Of a stretch of 64,000 nucleotides of DNA, positions 1 to 7,582 are shown in pieces (within the stretch, counting starts at the first letter, position 1; the number at the start of each line of letters is the position of its first letter). Source of the stretch: Nocardia sp. NBC_01327 (GTDB lineage Bacteria; Actinomycetota; Actinomycetes; Mycobacteriales; Mycobacteriaceae); the NCBI RefSeq assembly GCF_035958815.1, contig NZ_CP108383.1, positions 5,456,001 through 5,520,000 of the forward strand, read 5' to 3'. The notes under the pieces are model-generated. The model had not been told where the DNA came from and did no database searches. It saw nothing but the letters and a program-made list of their open reading frames with translations. The translations under genes were made by a program, and so were the position numbers.

Positions 1-836
1 CGGCCGTCGCGGCCGAGGTAGATGTAGCCCTTGGAGTACGGGAACGCGGTGTAGAAACCGGCTTCGTAACCGGGAGCGCGTAATCCGGGCAGGGTCATCA
101 TATTCGCCATATGCCACAGGTCGGCGCCGGCCTTGAGCGCCATGCGGTGGCCGTCGCCGGTGGCGGCGGGGGATCCCCAGATCACCGGATCGGTGAGGCC
201 GAGGTGATCGCGCACCATGGCGGGATCCGCCTCGAAACCGCCGGTGGCCAGGACGATTCCGCGGCGGGCGCGGATTCGCAGGCCGGTCTCGTCCGCGGTG
301 GCCGCCAGCACCCCGGTGATCACACCGTCATCGACCACCAATTCCCGTGCGGGAGTCTGCAATCGCACCTCGATGCCCCGGCTGCGCACGGCCTCGGCGA
401 GCGCGGCCCACAGCAGGCCGCCGCCCATTGTGCCGTCCACCCCGATCCAGCCGGTCATGACATCGCTGCCCTCGAGCTCGGGATATTCCGGCGGCGCCGG
501 CACCGCCAATCCGACCGTGATGCCCAGGCTCTGCATCCATTCGGTATTGCGCGCGGTCTCCCGCGCCCATGCCTGGACCACCGGCTCCGGGATCGGCCGC
601 CCCGCACTGAGACTGCGCAGATACGTCGCGGCCCGCTCCGGAGCGCGATTGTCGAACCACACCGCCCCCGACACCCGGGTACTGCCGCCCTCCCGCCCGG
701 CCGCCATCTTCTCCAGCACCAGTACCTGCGCCCCGGCGTCGTGCGCGGCGATAGCGGCCGAGCATCCCGCCGCCCCGAAACCCACTACGACAACATCGGT
801 TTCGACATCCCAACCACGGGATCCGGATTCGCTCAT
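1..836 (-). CDS. FAD-binding dehydrogenase (fumarate reductase/ketosteroid dehydrogenase type), C-terminus off the left edge
   Basis: About 278 N-terminal residues are present; the gene runs off the left edge, so no stop is seen. The ATG is at 836. The protein opens with a flavin-binding Rossmann motif (DVVVVGFGAAGCSAAIAAHD), followed by EKMAAGREGGSTRVSGA, the substrate-side GGSTR loop of FAD_binding_2 proteins, and by LATGGFEADPAMVRDHL near residue 210. This architecture is shared by 3-ketosteroid delta1-dehydrogenases and soluble fumarate reductases. The catalytic C-terminal part lies outside the window, so the substrate cannot be assigned. A steroid role is possible in a Nocardia-like genome, but no KstR-type site was seen upstream. 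Confidence 0.85.
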   Translation of the reverse strand, partial: MSESGSRGWDVETDVVVVGFGAAGCSAAIAAHDAGAQVLVLEKMAAGREGGSTRVSGAVWFDNRAPERAATYLRSLSAGRPIPEPVVQAWARETARNTEWMQSLGITVGLAVPAPPEYPELEGSDVMTGWIGVDGTMGGGLLWAALAEAVRSRGIEVRLQTPARELVVDDGVITGVLAATADETGLRIRARRGIVLATGGFEADPAMVRDHLGLTDPVIWGSPAATGDGHRMALKAGADLWHMANMMTLPGLRAPGYEAGFYTAFPYSKGYIYLGRDG

Positions 837-1218
837 GACGGCACTGCCCTTCCGTTCGTCCTCCTGCGAACGGTCCCAGACCACACCCCTCGCGAAAACG
901 CCCCTCCCACTGAGCGGGACCGCCCGCACCGCATCGCCCTGCGCTGCGCGCACAAGCCTTCGCACGAGTAAGCCGGGCGGCCACCCCTGAATCGCGCCCT
1001 ACACTGCACCGGGCACCTGTGCCGACCAAGTCGTCACAGTGGGACGTTCTGCGTCACCGAGGGCGACCCCGTCACCGACACCACCGCCTTGACCGGGTTA
1101 TGAGCATTCGCACAGCGAGTCGGCCGCGCCCCCACTAGATCACCTCCCTCGCAGCGGCCGACAGCTGCGCCGAGCAAATGGTCACCGTTGGCGGCCGCGC
1201 GATGAGGCGCGGCTAGAT
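837..1218. other. Intergenic stretch, no gene seen
   Basis: This is the 5' region of the leftward FAD dehydrogenase. I see no reading frame with gene-like composition, no clear palindrome and no RNA gene. It ends at the first copy of the dispersed 75-bp palindromic repeat. Confidence 0.5.
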
Positions 1219-1295
1219 CCGGCCTCAGCGGTCAAAAATCGGGGCTGCGCGGCATATTTTGCGCTGTGGGGGAGGTTTTCGACCGCTCAGGCCGG
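1219..1295. repeat. Dispersed palindromic repeat, copy A
   Basis: 15-bp terminal inverted repeats, CCGGCCTCAGCGGTC at 1219-1233 and GACCGCTCAGGCCGG at 1281-1295, match with one mismatch. They enclose about 47 bp with a small T-rich centre (ATATTTTGCGC). The same termini and a similar centre recur at 29878-29952 and 56077-56151. The copy lies directly after the monooxygenase stop codon. It could be a REP-like or MITE-like element, or a terminator-type structure. Confidence 0.75.
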
Positions 1296-1300
1296 GCGAA

Positions 1301-2839
1301 TCAGCCCACGGCGGGCAGGGGGGTGCCGAACCAGCGGGTGAGGGCTTCGGGGAGGCCGTCGAGGGTGGGGGTGTCGGCGGCCCAGGCGACGATGCCGTCG
1401 GGGCGCACGAGCAGGGCCGAGAGTGCGCGGGGTTGCGCTGGTTTGGCGGTGACGACGGTGAGGCGGTCGGGCCAGCGGGCGGCTGTCGCGCGGAGTTCGG
1501 CGGAGTCGGTCAGATCGAGGAGGATGCCGGCGCCGGTGGCGAAGTGCTCGCTCAGGCGGGTGCCGTCGGTGAGTTCGATATCGGGGGTGGCCGCGCCGGT
1601 GAGGGGGTGCGAGCCGCCGAGATCGTAGCGGTGCAGGATGCCGGAGATCTTGGTGAAGATCGTGGTGGCGGCATCGGGGGTGGCCAGCAGTTCGGCGGCG
1701 ACGGTGCGCAGGGCGCGGCTGCGCGGGTCGGTGCGCATGAGGGCGACCTGTGCGCGAGTCCAGTCCAGCACCCACGCGCCGATCGGATGGCGCTCGGTGG
1801 TGTAGGTGTCGAGCAGGTCGGCGCCGGCCCAGCCGCGCACGACGCCCGCCAGTTTCCAGCCGAGGTTGACCGCATCCCCGACGCCCAGGTTCAGACCCTG
1901 GCCGCCGAAGGGCGAATGCACATGGGCGGCATCGCCTGCCAGCAGGACGCGGCCCTTGCGATAGTTCGGGACCTGGCGCGTGTTGTCGGTGAAGCGAGTT
2001 GCCGAGAGCACCTTGGTAATACGGACATCCACGCCGGTGACGCGCCGGAAACTGCCTTCGAGTTCTTCGGCGGTGACGGGGGTGACGCGGTCGGCGGGCG
2101 GGCCGTCGAGTTCGACGGTCAGGAAGCGGCCGGGCATCGGGCCGTAGACGTAGATGCCGGTGGGGGTGGTGTGCCAGCCGGGCCGCACCTGCTCGGCGCC
2201 GGTCATCTCCACGATCGCCTGCCGTCCGGTGATCTCCGGATCGAGGCCGGGGAAGTCGAACCCGGCAAGTTTGCGGACCGTGCTGCGCCCGCCGTCGCAG
2301 CCGACCAGCCAGCCGGCGCGCACGATCCGGGCGCCGCAGTCGACGGTGACGCCGATACCGTCATCGGCGAAACCGGTCACCTCCACCCCGCGCCGCACCT
2401 CCACCCCGAGCTCCGCGGCACGGCGCGCGAGAATCGCCTCGATACCCTGCTGGGAGATGAACCAGTTCTCGGCGGCCGGACCGAGGTCGGCGAAGACCGG
2501 ATCCTCGAAGTCGATAAGGCTGGTATCGAGCATGATCCCGGCGAAATGCCCGGCCGCACGCTGCGTTCCGGCCGTCGGAGCCGCCAGCCCCGCATCGCGG
2601 CGGAACGTTGCGAACTGCGCCATCGTGGCCTGCTGCTGCGCCTGCAGATCGGGCAGTAATCCGCGCCGGGCCAGCGCCTGCGCCGTGGGCACATTGATCG
2701 CGCCCGCCTTGACGGTTCGATCGGGTTCGGACAGCCGTTCCACCACAAGCACATCCACCCCGGCCAACCGCAATTCGCACGCCAGCATCAGCCCGACCGG
2801 TCCGGCTCCCACTACCACCACATCGTGTGTCTCGTTCAT
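1301..2839 (-). CDS. FAD-dependent aromatic-ring monooxygenase (PheA/TfdB-like class A flavoprotein)
   Basis: A 512-residue flavin hydroxylase. The N-terminus carries the dinucleotide motif VVVGAGPVGLMLACELRLAG. The DG motif appears as GCDGGRSTVRK near residue 170. The second FAD motif, GDAAHVHSPFGGQGLNLG, lies near residue 290 and is followed by GDAVNLGWKLA. The remaining C-terminal 150 residues fit the thioredoxin-like tail of this family, which includes phenol hydroxylases, polyketide hydroxylases and rifampicin monooxygenases. The ATG at 2839 is preferred to the in-frame GTG at 2848; neither has a strong Shine-Dalgarno sequence. It stands alone. Substrate unknown; detoxification or antibiotic inactivation is possible but not shown. 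Confidence 0.88.
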   Translation of the reverse strand: MNETHDVVVVGAGPVGLMLACELRLAGVDVLVVERLSEPDRTVKAGAINVPTAQALARRGLLPDLQAQQQATMAQFATFRRDAGLAAPTAGTQRAAGHFAGIMLDTSLIDFEDPVFADLGPAAENWFISQQGIEAILARRAAELGVEVRRGVEVTGFADDGIGVTVDCGARIVRAGWLVGCDGGRSTVRKLAGFDFPGLDPEITGRQAIVEMTGAEQVRPGWHTTPTGIYVYGPMPGRFLTVELDGPPADRVTPVTAEELEGSFRRVTGVDVRITKVLSATRFTDNTRQVPNYRKGRVLLAGDAAHVHSPFGGQGLNLGVGDAVNLGWKLAGVVRGWAGADLLDTYTTERHPIGAWVLDWTRAQVALMRTDPRSRALRTVAAELLATPDAATTIFTKISGILHRYDLGGSHPLTGAATPDIELTDGTRLSEHFATGAGILLDLTDSAELRATAARWPDRLTVVTAKPAQPRALSALLVRPDGIVAWAADTPTLDGLPEALTRWFGTPLPAVG

Positions 2840-2882
2840 GAGAGCCACTGTGCCGAGCAGCGATTACCTGCCGCTTGCGCTG

Positions 2883-2925
2883 CCTTGCACGACACTTGCG
2901 CCCCGCCGCGCCAACCTTGCACGAC
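2883..2925. promoter_or_regulatory. Direct repeat CCTTGCACGAC upstream of the monooxygenase
   Basis: The 11-mer CCTTGCACGAC occurs at 2883-2893 and again at 2915-2925, 32 bp apart (three helical turns). It lies 44-86 bp upstream of the monooxygenase start. Identical sites on one DNA face suggest a regulator binding site, but none is recognised. Confidence 0.35.
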
Positions 2926-3005
2926 TACCGCGCAGGTGTACGACGCCCGCGCCGCCGGGGCGCGGCGGGCTCAGTTTTCGGTGCCGGCCGCGCCGGGACG
3001 GGGCG

Positions 3006-3983
3006 TCAGTTCCAGCCGCGGGAGTCCTGTTTCAGGGCGGTATCGATGGCCAGGCCAGAGGCCACGACCATCGACAGCAGCGGCTGGGGGAGTTGGTGGT
3101 GGATCTGCACGACGTAGTTGTCGGCGGTGGTGAACATGTTCTTGAGCAGGCCCTCCCAGGTCTTGGTGATGCGGGCGACCTCCTGACCGGTGTGGTCGTG
3201 GATGGCGAAATTCCAGGCGCGCCAGTTCTCGGCGCGAATGCCGCCTATTTGCTGACCGTTCACCACAAAGGAGAAGTTGATCTTGCCGATCATGTTCTCC
3301 TGGATGATCTCACCGATCGGGGCGCCACTGCCGTGCTCGATCAGGAAGCGGGACTTGAGAATCTTGGCCGGGCGGGTGACCCGCAGCAGGGTCTGGCCGT
3401 GCCCGTCGCGGATCTCCAGCTTGTGGGTCATGAACTGGTCGTAGCTGGACATGAAGCGCACGGCCTTCTTGAGCGCGCTCTGCCCGACCTCCACCACCGC
3501 GCCGATCTGGCGGCCGTTCTGGTCGAAAACGCTGTACTCATTGGCCATTTCGATGAGCTTGACCTTCTGGTTCACCACCAGGATCGGCTCGGTGAACACG
3601 GTGCCGCCGCCGGTCTGCGCGGCGTTCACCCCGGCCTGCTGCTGCACCTGGCGCTGGATATCGGCGGGATTGTTCGCCGCACCGACCTCGAGCTCCCACG
3701 GGTGCGCATCGCTGCGCTGCTGATACTGCTGCTGACCGGACTGCTGCACGTTCTGCTGCTGGCCCTGCGCGTATTGCTGCTGCGGCTGCTGACCGTACTG
3801 CTGTTGGCCCGGTTGTTGCTGGCTGTACTGCTGCTGCCCCTGCGGCTGCTGGGGTACCTGCGGTTGCTGCGGCTTCGCCGGGTGTTGCTGCGGCTGGGTG
3901 TGATTCGTCCATTGGCTGCCGTCCCACCACCGCAGGACGGCAGAACCTGGACTCTCGGGGTACCAACCCGGGGGATGACTCAT
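3006..3983 (-). CDS. DUF2510 / Q-rich linker / LURP-one (scramblase-like) protein
   Basis: A 325-residue protein with three parts. Residues 1-30 form a DUF2510 module (PPGWYPESPGSAVLRWWDGS). Residues about 30-92 are a low-complexity Q/P/Y tract built on QQQYGQQ-like units. Residues about 125-325 are a LURP-one/phospholipid-scramblase-type beta-barrel domain (VVNQKVKLIEMANEYSVFDQ through WEGLLKNMFTTADNYVVQI). No signal peptide is present, so it is probably cytoplasmic or membrane-peripheral. DUF2510 often fronts actinobacterial membrane-associated proteins. It is divergent from the gene at 4161, with about 175 bp between the starts. The Q tract is probably disordered. Biochemical function unknown. 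Confidence 0.85.
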   Translation of the reverse strand: MSHPPGWYPESPGSAVLRWWDGSQWTNHTQPQQHPAKPQQPQVPQQPQGQQQYSQQQPGQQQYGQQPQQQYAQGQQQNVQQSGQQQYQQRSDAHPWELEVGAANNPADIQRQVQQQAGVNAAQTGGGTVFTEPILVVNQKVKLIEMANEYSVFDQNGRQIGAVVEVGQSALKKAVRFMSSYDQFMTHKLEIRDGHGQTLLRVTRPAKILKSRFLIEHGSGAPIGEIIQENMIGKINFSFVVNGQQIGGIRAENWRAWNFAIHDHTGQEVARITKTWEGLLKNMFTTADNYVVQIHHQLPQPLLSMVVASGLAIDTALKQDSRGWN

Positions 3984-4104
3984 GGCCGCATCCTAACGAG
4001 CTACTGAGAGTCTGCACCTTTTGCCTTTTTCGCCGCATCTGCCCGCCTATGATGAGCGGTCGAATACGGGGAGCCCGGCCACGGGCTCCGAGGACGGGGA
4101 AAGT

Positions 4105-4164
4105 ATGTCTGCCACAGTCGAATTCGCCTATGGCGGAACGCCACCGACCCGGGCCGGCCTATGA
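4105..4164 (+). CDS. Putative 19-codon leader ORF coupled to the next gene
   Basis: ATG at 4105 follows a purine-rich GGACGGGGAAAGT. It encodes 19 residues starting MSATVEFAYGG and ending PPTRAGL. Its TGA (4162-4164) overlaps the ATG of the downstream gene (4161-4163) as ATGA, the usual mark of translational coupling. The downstream start itself has no good Shine-Dalgarno sequence (GGGCCGGCCT precedes it). No amino-acid run typical of an attenuation leader is present. Inferred from arrangement only. Confidence 0.4.
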   Translation: MSATVEFAYGGTPPTRAGL

Positions 4165-5378
4165 CCGATCTGGTGACCCGCGCACAGCTGGTACTCCTGG
4201 CAAGGACCCTGCACGTCCCGGTCGAACGGCTCGCCCATCTGGAACGCCTGGGCGCGGCCCGGCTGCACGAACTGCAGCAGCGCATGTCCGGCGCGCTCTT
4301 CGACCAGCACACACCGGTTTTCGAACGCATCAGCGCGCTGGTGCCGATCATTCCGCTGAGCATTTCCATCCCCATCGTGCAGCGCATGGTGCCGCCCACC
4401 ATGACCGGGCGCGCGGCGGGCGCGGTCGGCGTGCAGCATCCGGGCAAGGCGGTGGATGCGCTGCTGCGGTTGAGCATCAACTATGCCGCCGACTGCGCGC
4501 CCTATCTGGATCCGCGCACGGTCGGTCAGCTCGCCGGGGACGCCCCGACCGCACCGGTCATCGCCATCGTGAACGAACTGCTGCGCCGGCGCGACTACAT
4601 CACCGCCGGGCCGTTCCTCGCCTATGCCACACCCGAATTGGTGCGCGCGGTCGAGGAGGGCGTCCCCGATGACGAGGGCCTGATCCAGTCGGCCGCCTAC
4701 GCCTACTCCGGTGAGAGCATCAGCGCCATTGTGCGGCAACTGCTCTCGGGTCCGGGGCACCGGGTGCCGAAGCTGCTGGGCACCGTGCTCAATGGCGCCG
4801 AGCAGCTGCGGCTGGCGGCGCTGTCGGTCTTCGCCCGCTGCGCCCCCGATGTCGTCGAGGCGGTCGGTGACATCCTCTTCGAGGTCGCGCCGCCCTCGGC
4901 CATCGCCGATCTGCTCACCACCTTCCTGGCCGGCGGCGCCACCGACGACCTGCTGCGCTTCGCCGGTCAGCTCAGCCCGTCCGCCCTGACGCGCCTGGCC
5001 TTCAACCCCGTGATCGGCGAGAACGCCGAAGCCCTGATCGCCGCCGTCGACGGCAGCAGCGAATTGGCCCTGTGGCGCGGAGTGCTGGAACCACTGGCCC
5101 GCACCCCCGCCGAAGTACGCCGCCGCGCCGGCACCCGCCTGGCCCAGCTGGACCCCTCGACCCTGATCATGCTGCCCGCCATCGCCCAGGCCGCGCGCCT
5201 GTGGGCGCCCCTGCTGTGGGTGCTGGCCGCCACCGATGTCGACGTGCAGGCCCATATCGGCGAGCTCTGGGCCACCTCCACCCGCCTCGATCCGGAGATC
5301 CTGGAACGCCGCATCGCCGACCAGAACCTCGACTCCCTGCTGGCCACCCTCACCATGACCCTGCGCGTGCTGCGCTGA
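4161..5378 (+). CDS. Hypothetical alpha-helical protein
   Basis: 405 residues, almost entirely predicted helical, with repeated pairs of amphipathic helices (for example LLRFAGQLSPSALTRLAF, then an LAQLDPSTLIMLP unit) that recall HEAT-like or MgtE-N-like superhelical folds. No catalytic motif, signal peptide or convincing membrane segment is seen, although SALVPIIPLSISIPIVQRMV (about residues 58-80) is hydrophobic. The ATG at 4161 overlaps the stop of the 19-codon leader ORF. Family not recognised. A protein-protein interaction role is plausible from the fold alone. Confidence 0.75.
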   Translation: MTDLVTRAQLVLLARTLHVPVERLAHLERLGAARLHELQQRMSGALFDQHTPVFERISALVPIIPLSISIPIVQRMVPPTMTGRAAGAVGVQHPGKAVDALLRLSINYAADCAPYLDPRTVGQLAGDAPTAPVIAIVNELLRRRDYITAGPFLAYATPELVRAVEEGVPDDEGLIQSAAYAYSGESISAIVRQLLSGPGHRVPKLLGTVLNGAEQLRLAALSVFARCAPDVVEAVGDILFEVAPPSAIADLLTTFLAGGATDDLLRFAGQLSPSALTRLAFNPVIGENAEALIAAVDGSSELALWRGVLEPLARTPAEVRRRAGTRLAQLDPSTLIMLPAIAQAARLWAPLLWVLAATDVDVQAHIGELWATSTRLDPEILERRIADQNLDSLLATLTMTLRVLR

Positions 5379-5531
5379 CCATCAGGTGCGCGGTGCGGAC
5401 CGGGTCGCGGATGGAAACCCTTGTGCGAAGGATGATTCGAATTCGTGTGGGCGGGGCTCACCTGCGCGGGCGACACCGCGGCGCGACGGGGCCCGGGGGC
5501 GGCGGGGCAGTGAGGTGGTAGGAAAGGGGAC

Positions 5532-6881
5532 GTGTCCGAAACTGGCGAACCTCGCACGTCCCGTGCCGTCTCCGAGGTAGTGGACCTGGTCAGCACGCTG
5601 ATCCGGTTCGATACCTCCAATACCGGCGAACTCGCGACCACCAAGGGTGAGCGCGAATGCGCGCAATGGGTGGCCGATCAACTGCATCAGGCCGGGTACA
5701 CCACCGAGTATGTGGAGTCCGGCGCGGACGGGCGCGGCAATGTGTTCGCGCGCCTGAAGGGTGCGGACTCGAGCCGGGGTGCGCTCATGATGCACGGGCA
5801 TCTGGATGTGGTGCCCGCCGAGGCCGGCGACTGGAGTGTGCACCCGTTCTCCGGCGCCGTCCAGGACGGCTACGTCTGGGGCCGCGGCGCGGTCGATATG
5901 AAGGATATGGTCGGCATGATGCTGGCCGTGGCCCGGCAGTTCAAGATCGAGGGCACGGTGCCGCCGCGCGATATCGTCTTCGCCTTCCTGGCCGATGAGG
6001 AGAACGGCGGCCGCTGGGGTTCGCAGTGGCTGGTGGACAATCGGCCCGATCTGTTCGCCGGCATCACCGAGGCGGTCGGGGAGGTCGGCGGGTTCTCGCT
6101 GACCGTGCCGCGCCCGGACGGCAGTGAGCGGCGGCTGTATCTGGTCGAGACCGCGGAGAAGGGGCTGGGCTGGATGCGGTTGCGCGCCAAGGCCCGTGCC
6201 GGGCACGGCTCGTTCCTGCACGAGGACAATGCCGTCACCATTCTGGCGCAGGCGGTGGCGCGCCTGGGCACCCACACCTTCCCGCTCGTGGTGTCCGACT
6301 CGGTGGCCGAATTCCTGGCCGCGGTCACCGAGGAGTCCGGACTGCAGTTCGAACCCGGCAGCCCGGATATCGAAGGGCAGCTGGCCAAGCTGGGCACCAT
6401 CTCCCGCATTATCGGAGCCACCCTGCGCGATACCGCCAATCCGACCATGCTGCAGGCCGGATACAAGGCCAATGTGATTCCGCAGACCGCCGAGGCCGTC
6501 ATCGACTGCCGCGTGGTGCCGGGCCGGCAGGCCGAATTCGAGAAGGAGGTCGACGCGCTCATCGGCCCCGATGTCGAGCGGGAGTGGATCACCAAACTCG
6601 ACTCGTACGAAACGACGTTCGACGGGCACCTGGTCGATGCCATGAACGCCGCCATCCTCGCGCACGATCCGGACGGGCGCACCGTGCCCTACATGCTCTC
6701 GGGCGGCACCGATGCGAAAGCCTTCGCGCGGATAGGGATTCGCTGCTTCGGCTTCGCACCGCTGCAGCTGCCCCCGGAGCTGGACTTCACCGCCCTGTTC
6801 CACGGCGTCGACGAGCGGGTTCCGGTGGCATCGCTGGAATTCGGGGCGAGCGTGCTGGAACACTTCCTGCTGAACTGCTGA
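5532..6881 (+). CDS. M20-family metallopeptidase (DapE/ArgE/carboxypeptidase G2 type)
   Basis: A 449-residue two-zinc hydrolase. Metal-site motifs are intact: MHGHLDVVPA near residue 88 (His ligand), GRGAVDMKD near 118 (bridging Asp) and LADEENGG near 155 (catalytic and ligand Glu pair). An inserted dimerisation domain follows, and the C-terminal His ligand probably lies near ALFHGVDERV. The start is GTG at 5532 after GAAAGGGGAC. The PEBP gene follows 42 bp downstream. In M. tuberculosis a DapE-like gene (Rv2141c) and a PEBP gene (Rv2140c) are also neighbours, so this is probably the orthologous pair. Substrate unknown; the family cleaves peptides and N-acyl amino acids. Confidence 0.92.
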   Translation: MSETGEPRTSRAVSEVVDLVSTLIRFDTSNTGELATTKGERECAQWVADQLHQAGYTTEYVESGADGRGNVFARLKGADSSRGALMMHGHLDVVPAEAGDWSVHPFSGAVQDGYVWGRGAVDMKDMVGMMLAVARQFKIEGTVPPRDIVFAFLADEENGGRWGSQWLVDNRPDLFAGITEAVGEVGGFSLTVPRPDGSERRLYLVETAEKGLGWMRLRAKARAGHGSFLHEDNAVTILAQAVARLGTHTFPLVVSDSVAEFLAAVTEESGLQFEPGSPDIEGQLAKLGTISRIIGATLRDTANPTMLQAGYKANVIPQTAEAVIDCRVVPGRQAEFEKEVDALIGPDVEREWITKLDSYETTFDGHLVDAMNAAILAHDPDGRTVPYMLSGGTDAKAFARIGIRCFGFAPLQLPPELDFTALFHGVDERVPVASLEFGASVLEHFLLNC

Positions 6882-6923
6882 GCCGACCTGAACCGCTGAG
6901 CCGACTTTTCGAGAGGACATCGC

Positions 6924-7460
6924 GTGCCCGACTACTCCTATAACCCCTACGCCCCGCTGCCGCAGCTGCCCGAGTTCACCCTCACCTCGAGCGATATCAC
7001 CGAAGGGCAGCCGCTGCACCTGGATCAGGTCAGCGCGCTCGCCGGCGCCGGTGGCAAGGATATTTCCCCGCAGCTGAGCTGGTCCGGATTCCCCGCGGAG
7101 ACAAAGAGTTTCACCGTCACCGTCTTCGACCCGGACGCACCGACCGCCTCGGGTTTCTGGCACTGGGTGGTGGCCAATATCCCCGCCACCACCACCGGCC
7201 TCGAGACCGGCCAGGGCAGCAAGGGCGGGGCCCTGCCCGAGGGCGCGGTCGTGCTGCGCAATGACGCGGGCCTGCACGAATACACCGGCGCGTTCCCGCC
7301 CGCGCAGCACGGACCGCACCGCTACTTCGTGGTCGTGCACGCGGTCGGCGTGGACAAGCTCGAGGTCGACGAGAGCGCCTCACCCGCCTACCTGGGCTTC
7401 AACCTGTTCCTCAATGCCATCGGCCGCGCGACTCTGATCGGCACGCACGAGCAGAAGTAG
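6924..7460 (+). CDS. YbhB/YbcL-family PEBP (Raf kinase inhibitor-like) protein
   Basis: A 178-residue phosphatidylethanolamine-binding-protein fold. The anion-binding pocket signatures are present: VFDPDAPTASGFWHWVV (CBR1) and GPHRYFVVVHAVGV (CBR2). Bacterial members bind phospholipid headgroups or related ligands, and mycobacterial TB18.6 (Rv2140c) is the likely orthologue. The GTG start at 6924 has GAGAGGACA upstream. It sits 42 bp after the M20 peptidase, probably one transcript, and is closed by a strong bidirectional hairpin at 7513-7559. Confidence 0.92.
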   Translation: MPDYSYNPYAPLPQLPEFTLTSSDITEGQPLHLDQVSALAGAGGKDISPQLSWSGFPAETKSFTVTVFDPDAPTASGFWHWVVANIPATTTGLETGQGSKGGALPEGAVVLRNDAGLHEYTGAFPPAQHGPHRYFVVVHAVGVDKLEVDESASPAYLGFNLFLNAIGRATLIGTHEQK

Positions 7461-7512
7461 AGTGTCCGGCCGTGCATCCCGGCCGAAAGCATGCCGGGAT
7501 GACGGGCGTCTC

Positions 7513-7559
7513 GATATGACTGTGGCCCTGGACAATTGGTCCAGGGCCACAGTCATATC
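7513..7559. terminator. Bidirectional hairpin terminator
   Basis: Perfect 21-bp arms at 7513-7533 and 7539-7559 with a 5-nt AATTG loop. It lies between the convergent PEBP and acyl-CoA ligase genes. There is no U-tract, as is usual in actinobacteria. Confidence 0.9.
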
Positions 7560-7582
7560 CGGTGCCGATCAGGCAGTGCCGA

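Noticed and set aside
1259..2659. Long rightward frame opposite the flavin monooxygenase
   Set aside because: Gly-rich antisense shadow of a clear flavin hydroxylase; no ribosome site or domain.
2154..4007. 617-codon rightward frame over the monooxygenase and DUF2510 genes
   Set aside because: Composition is Arg/Pro/Ser then Leu runs that mirror the Gln repeats of the opposite strand; a shadow.
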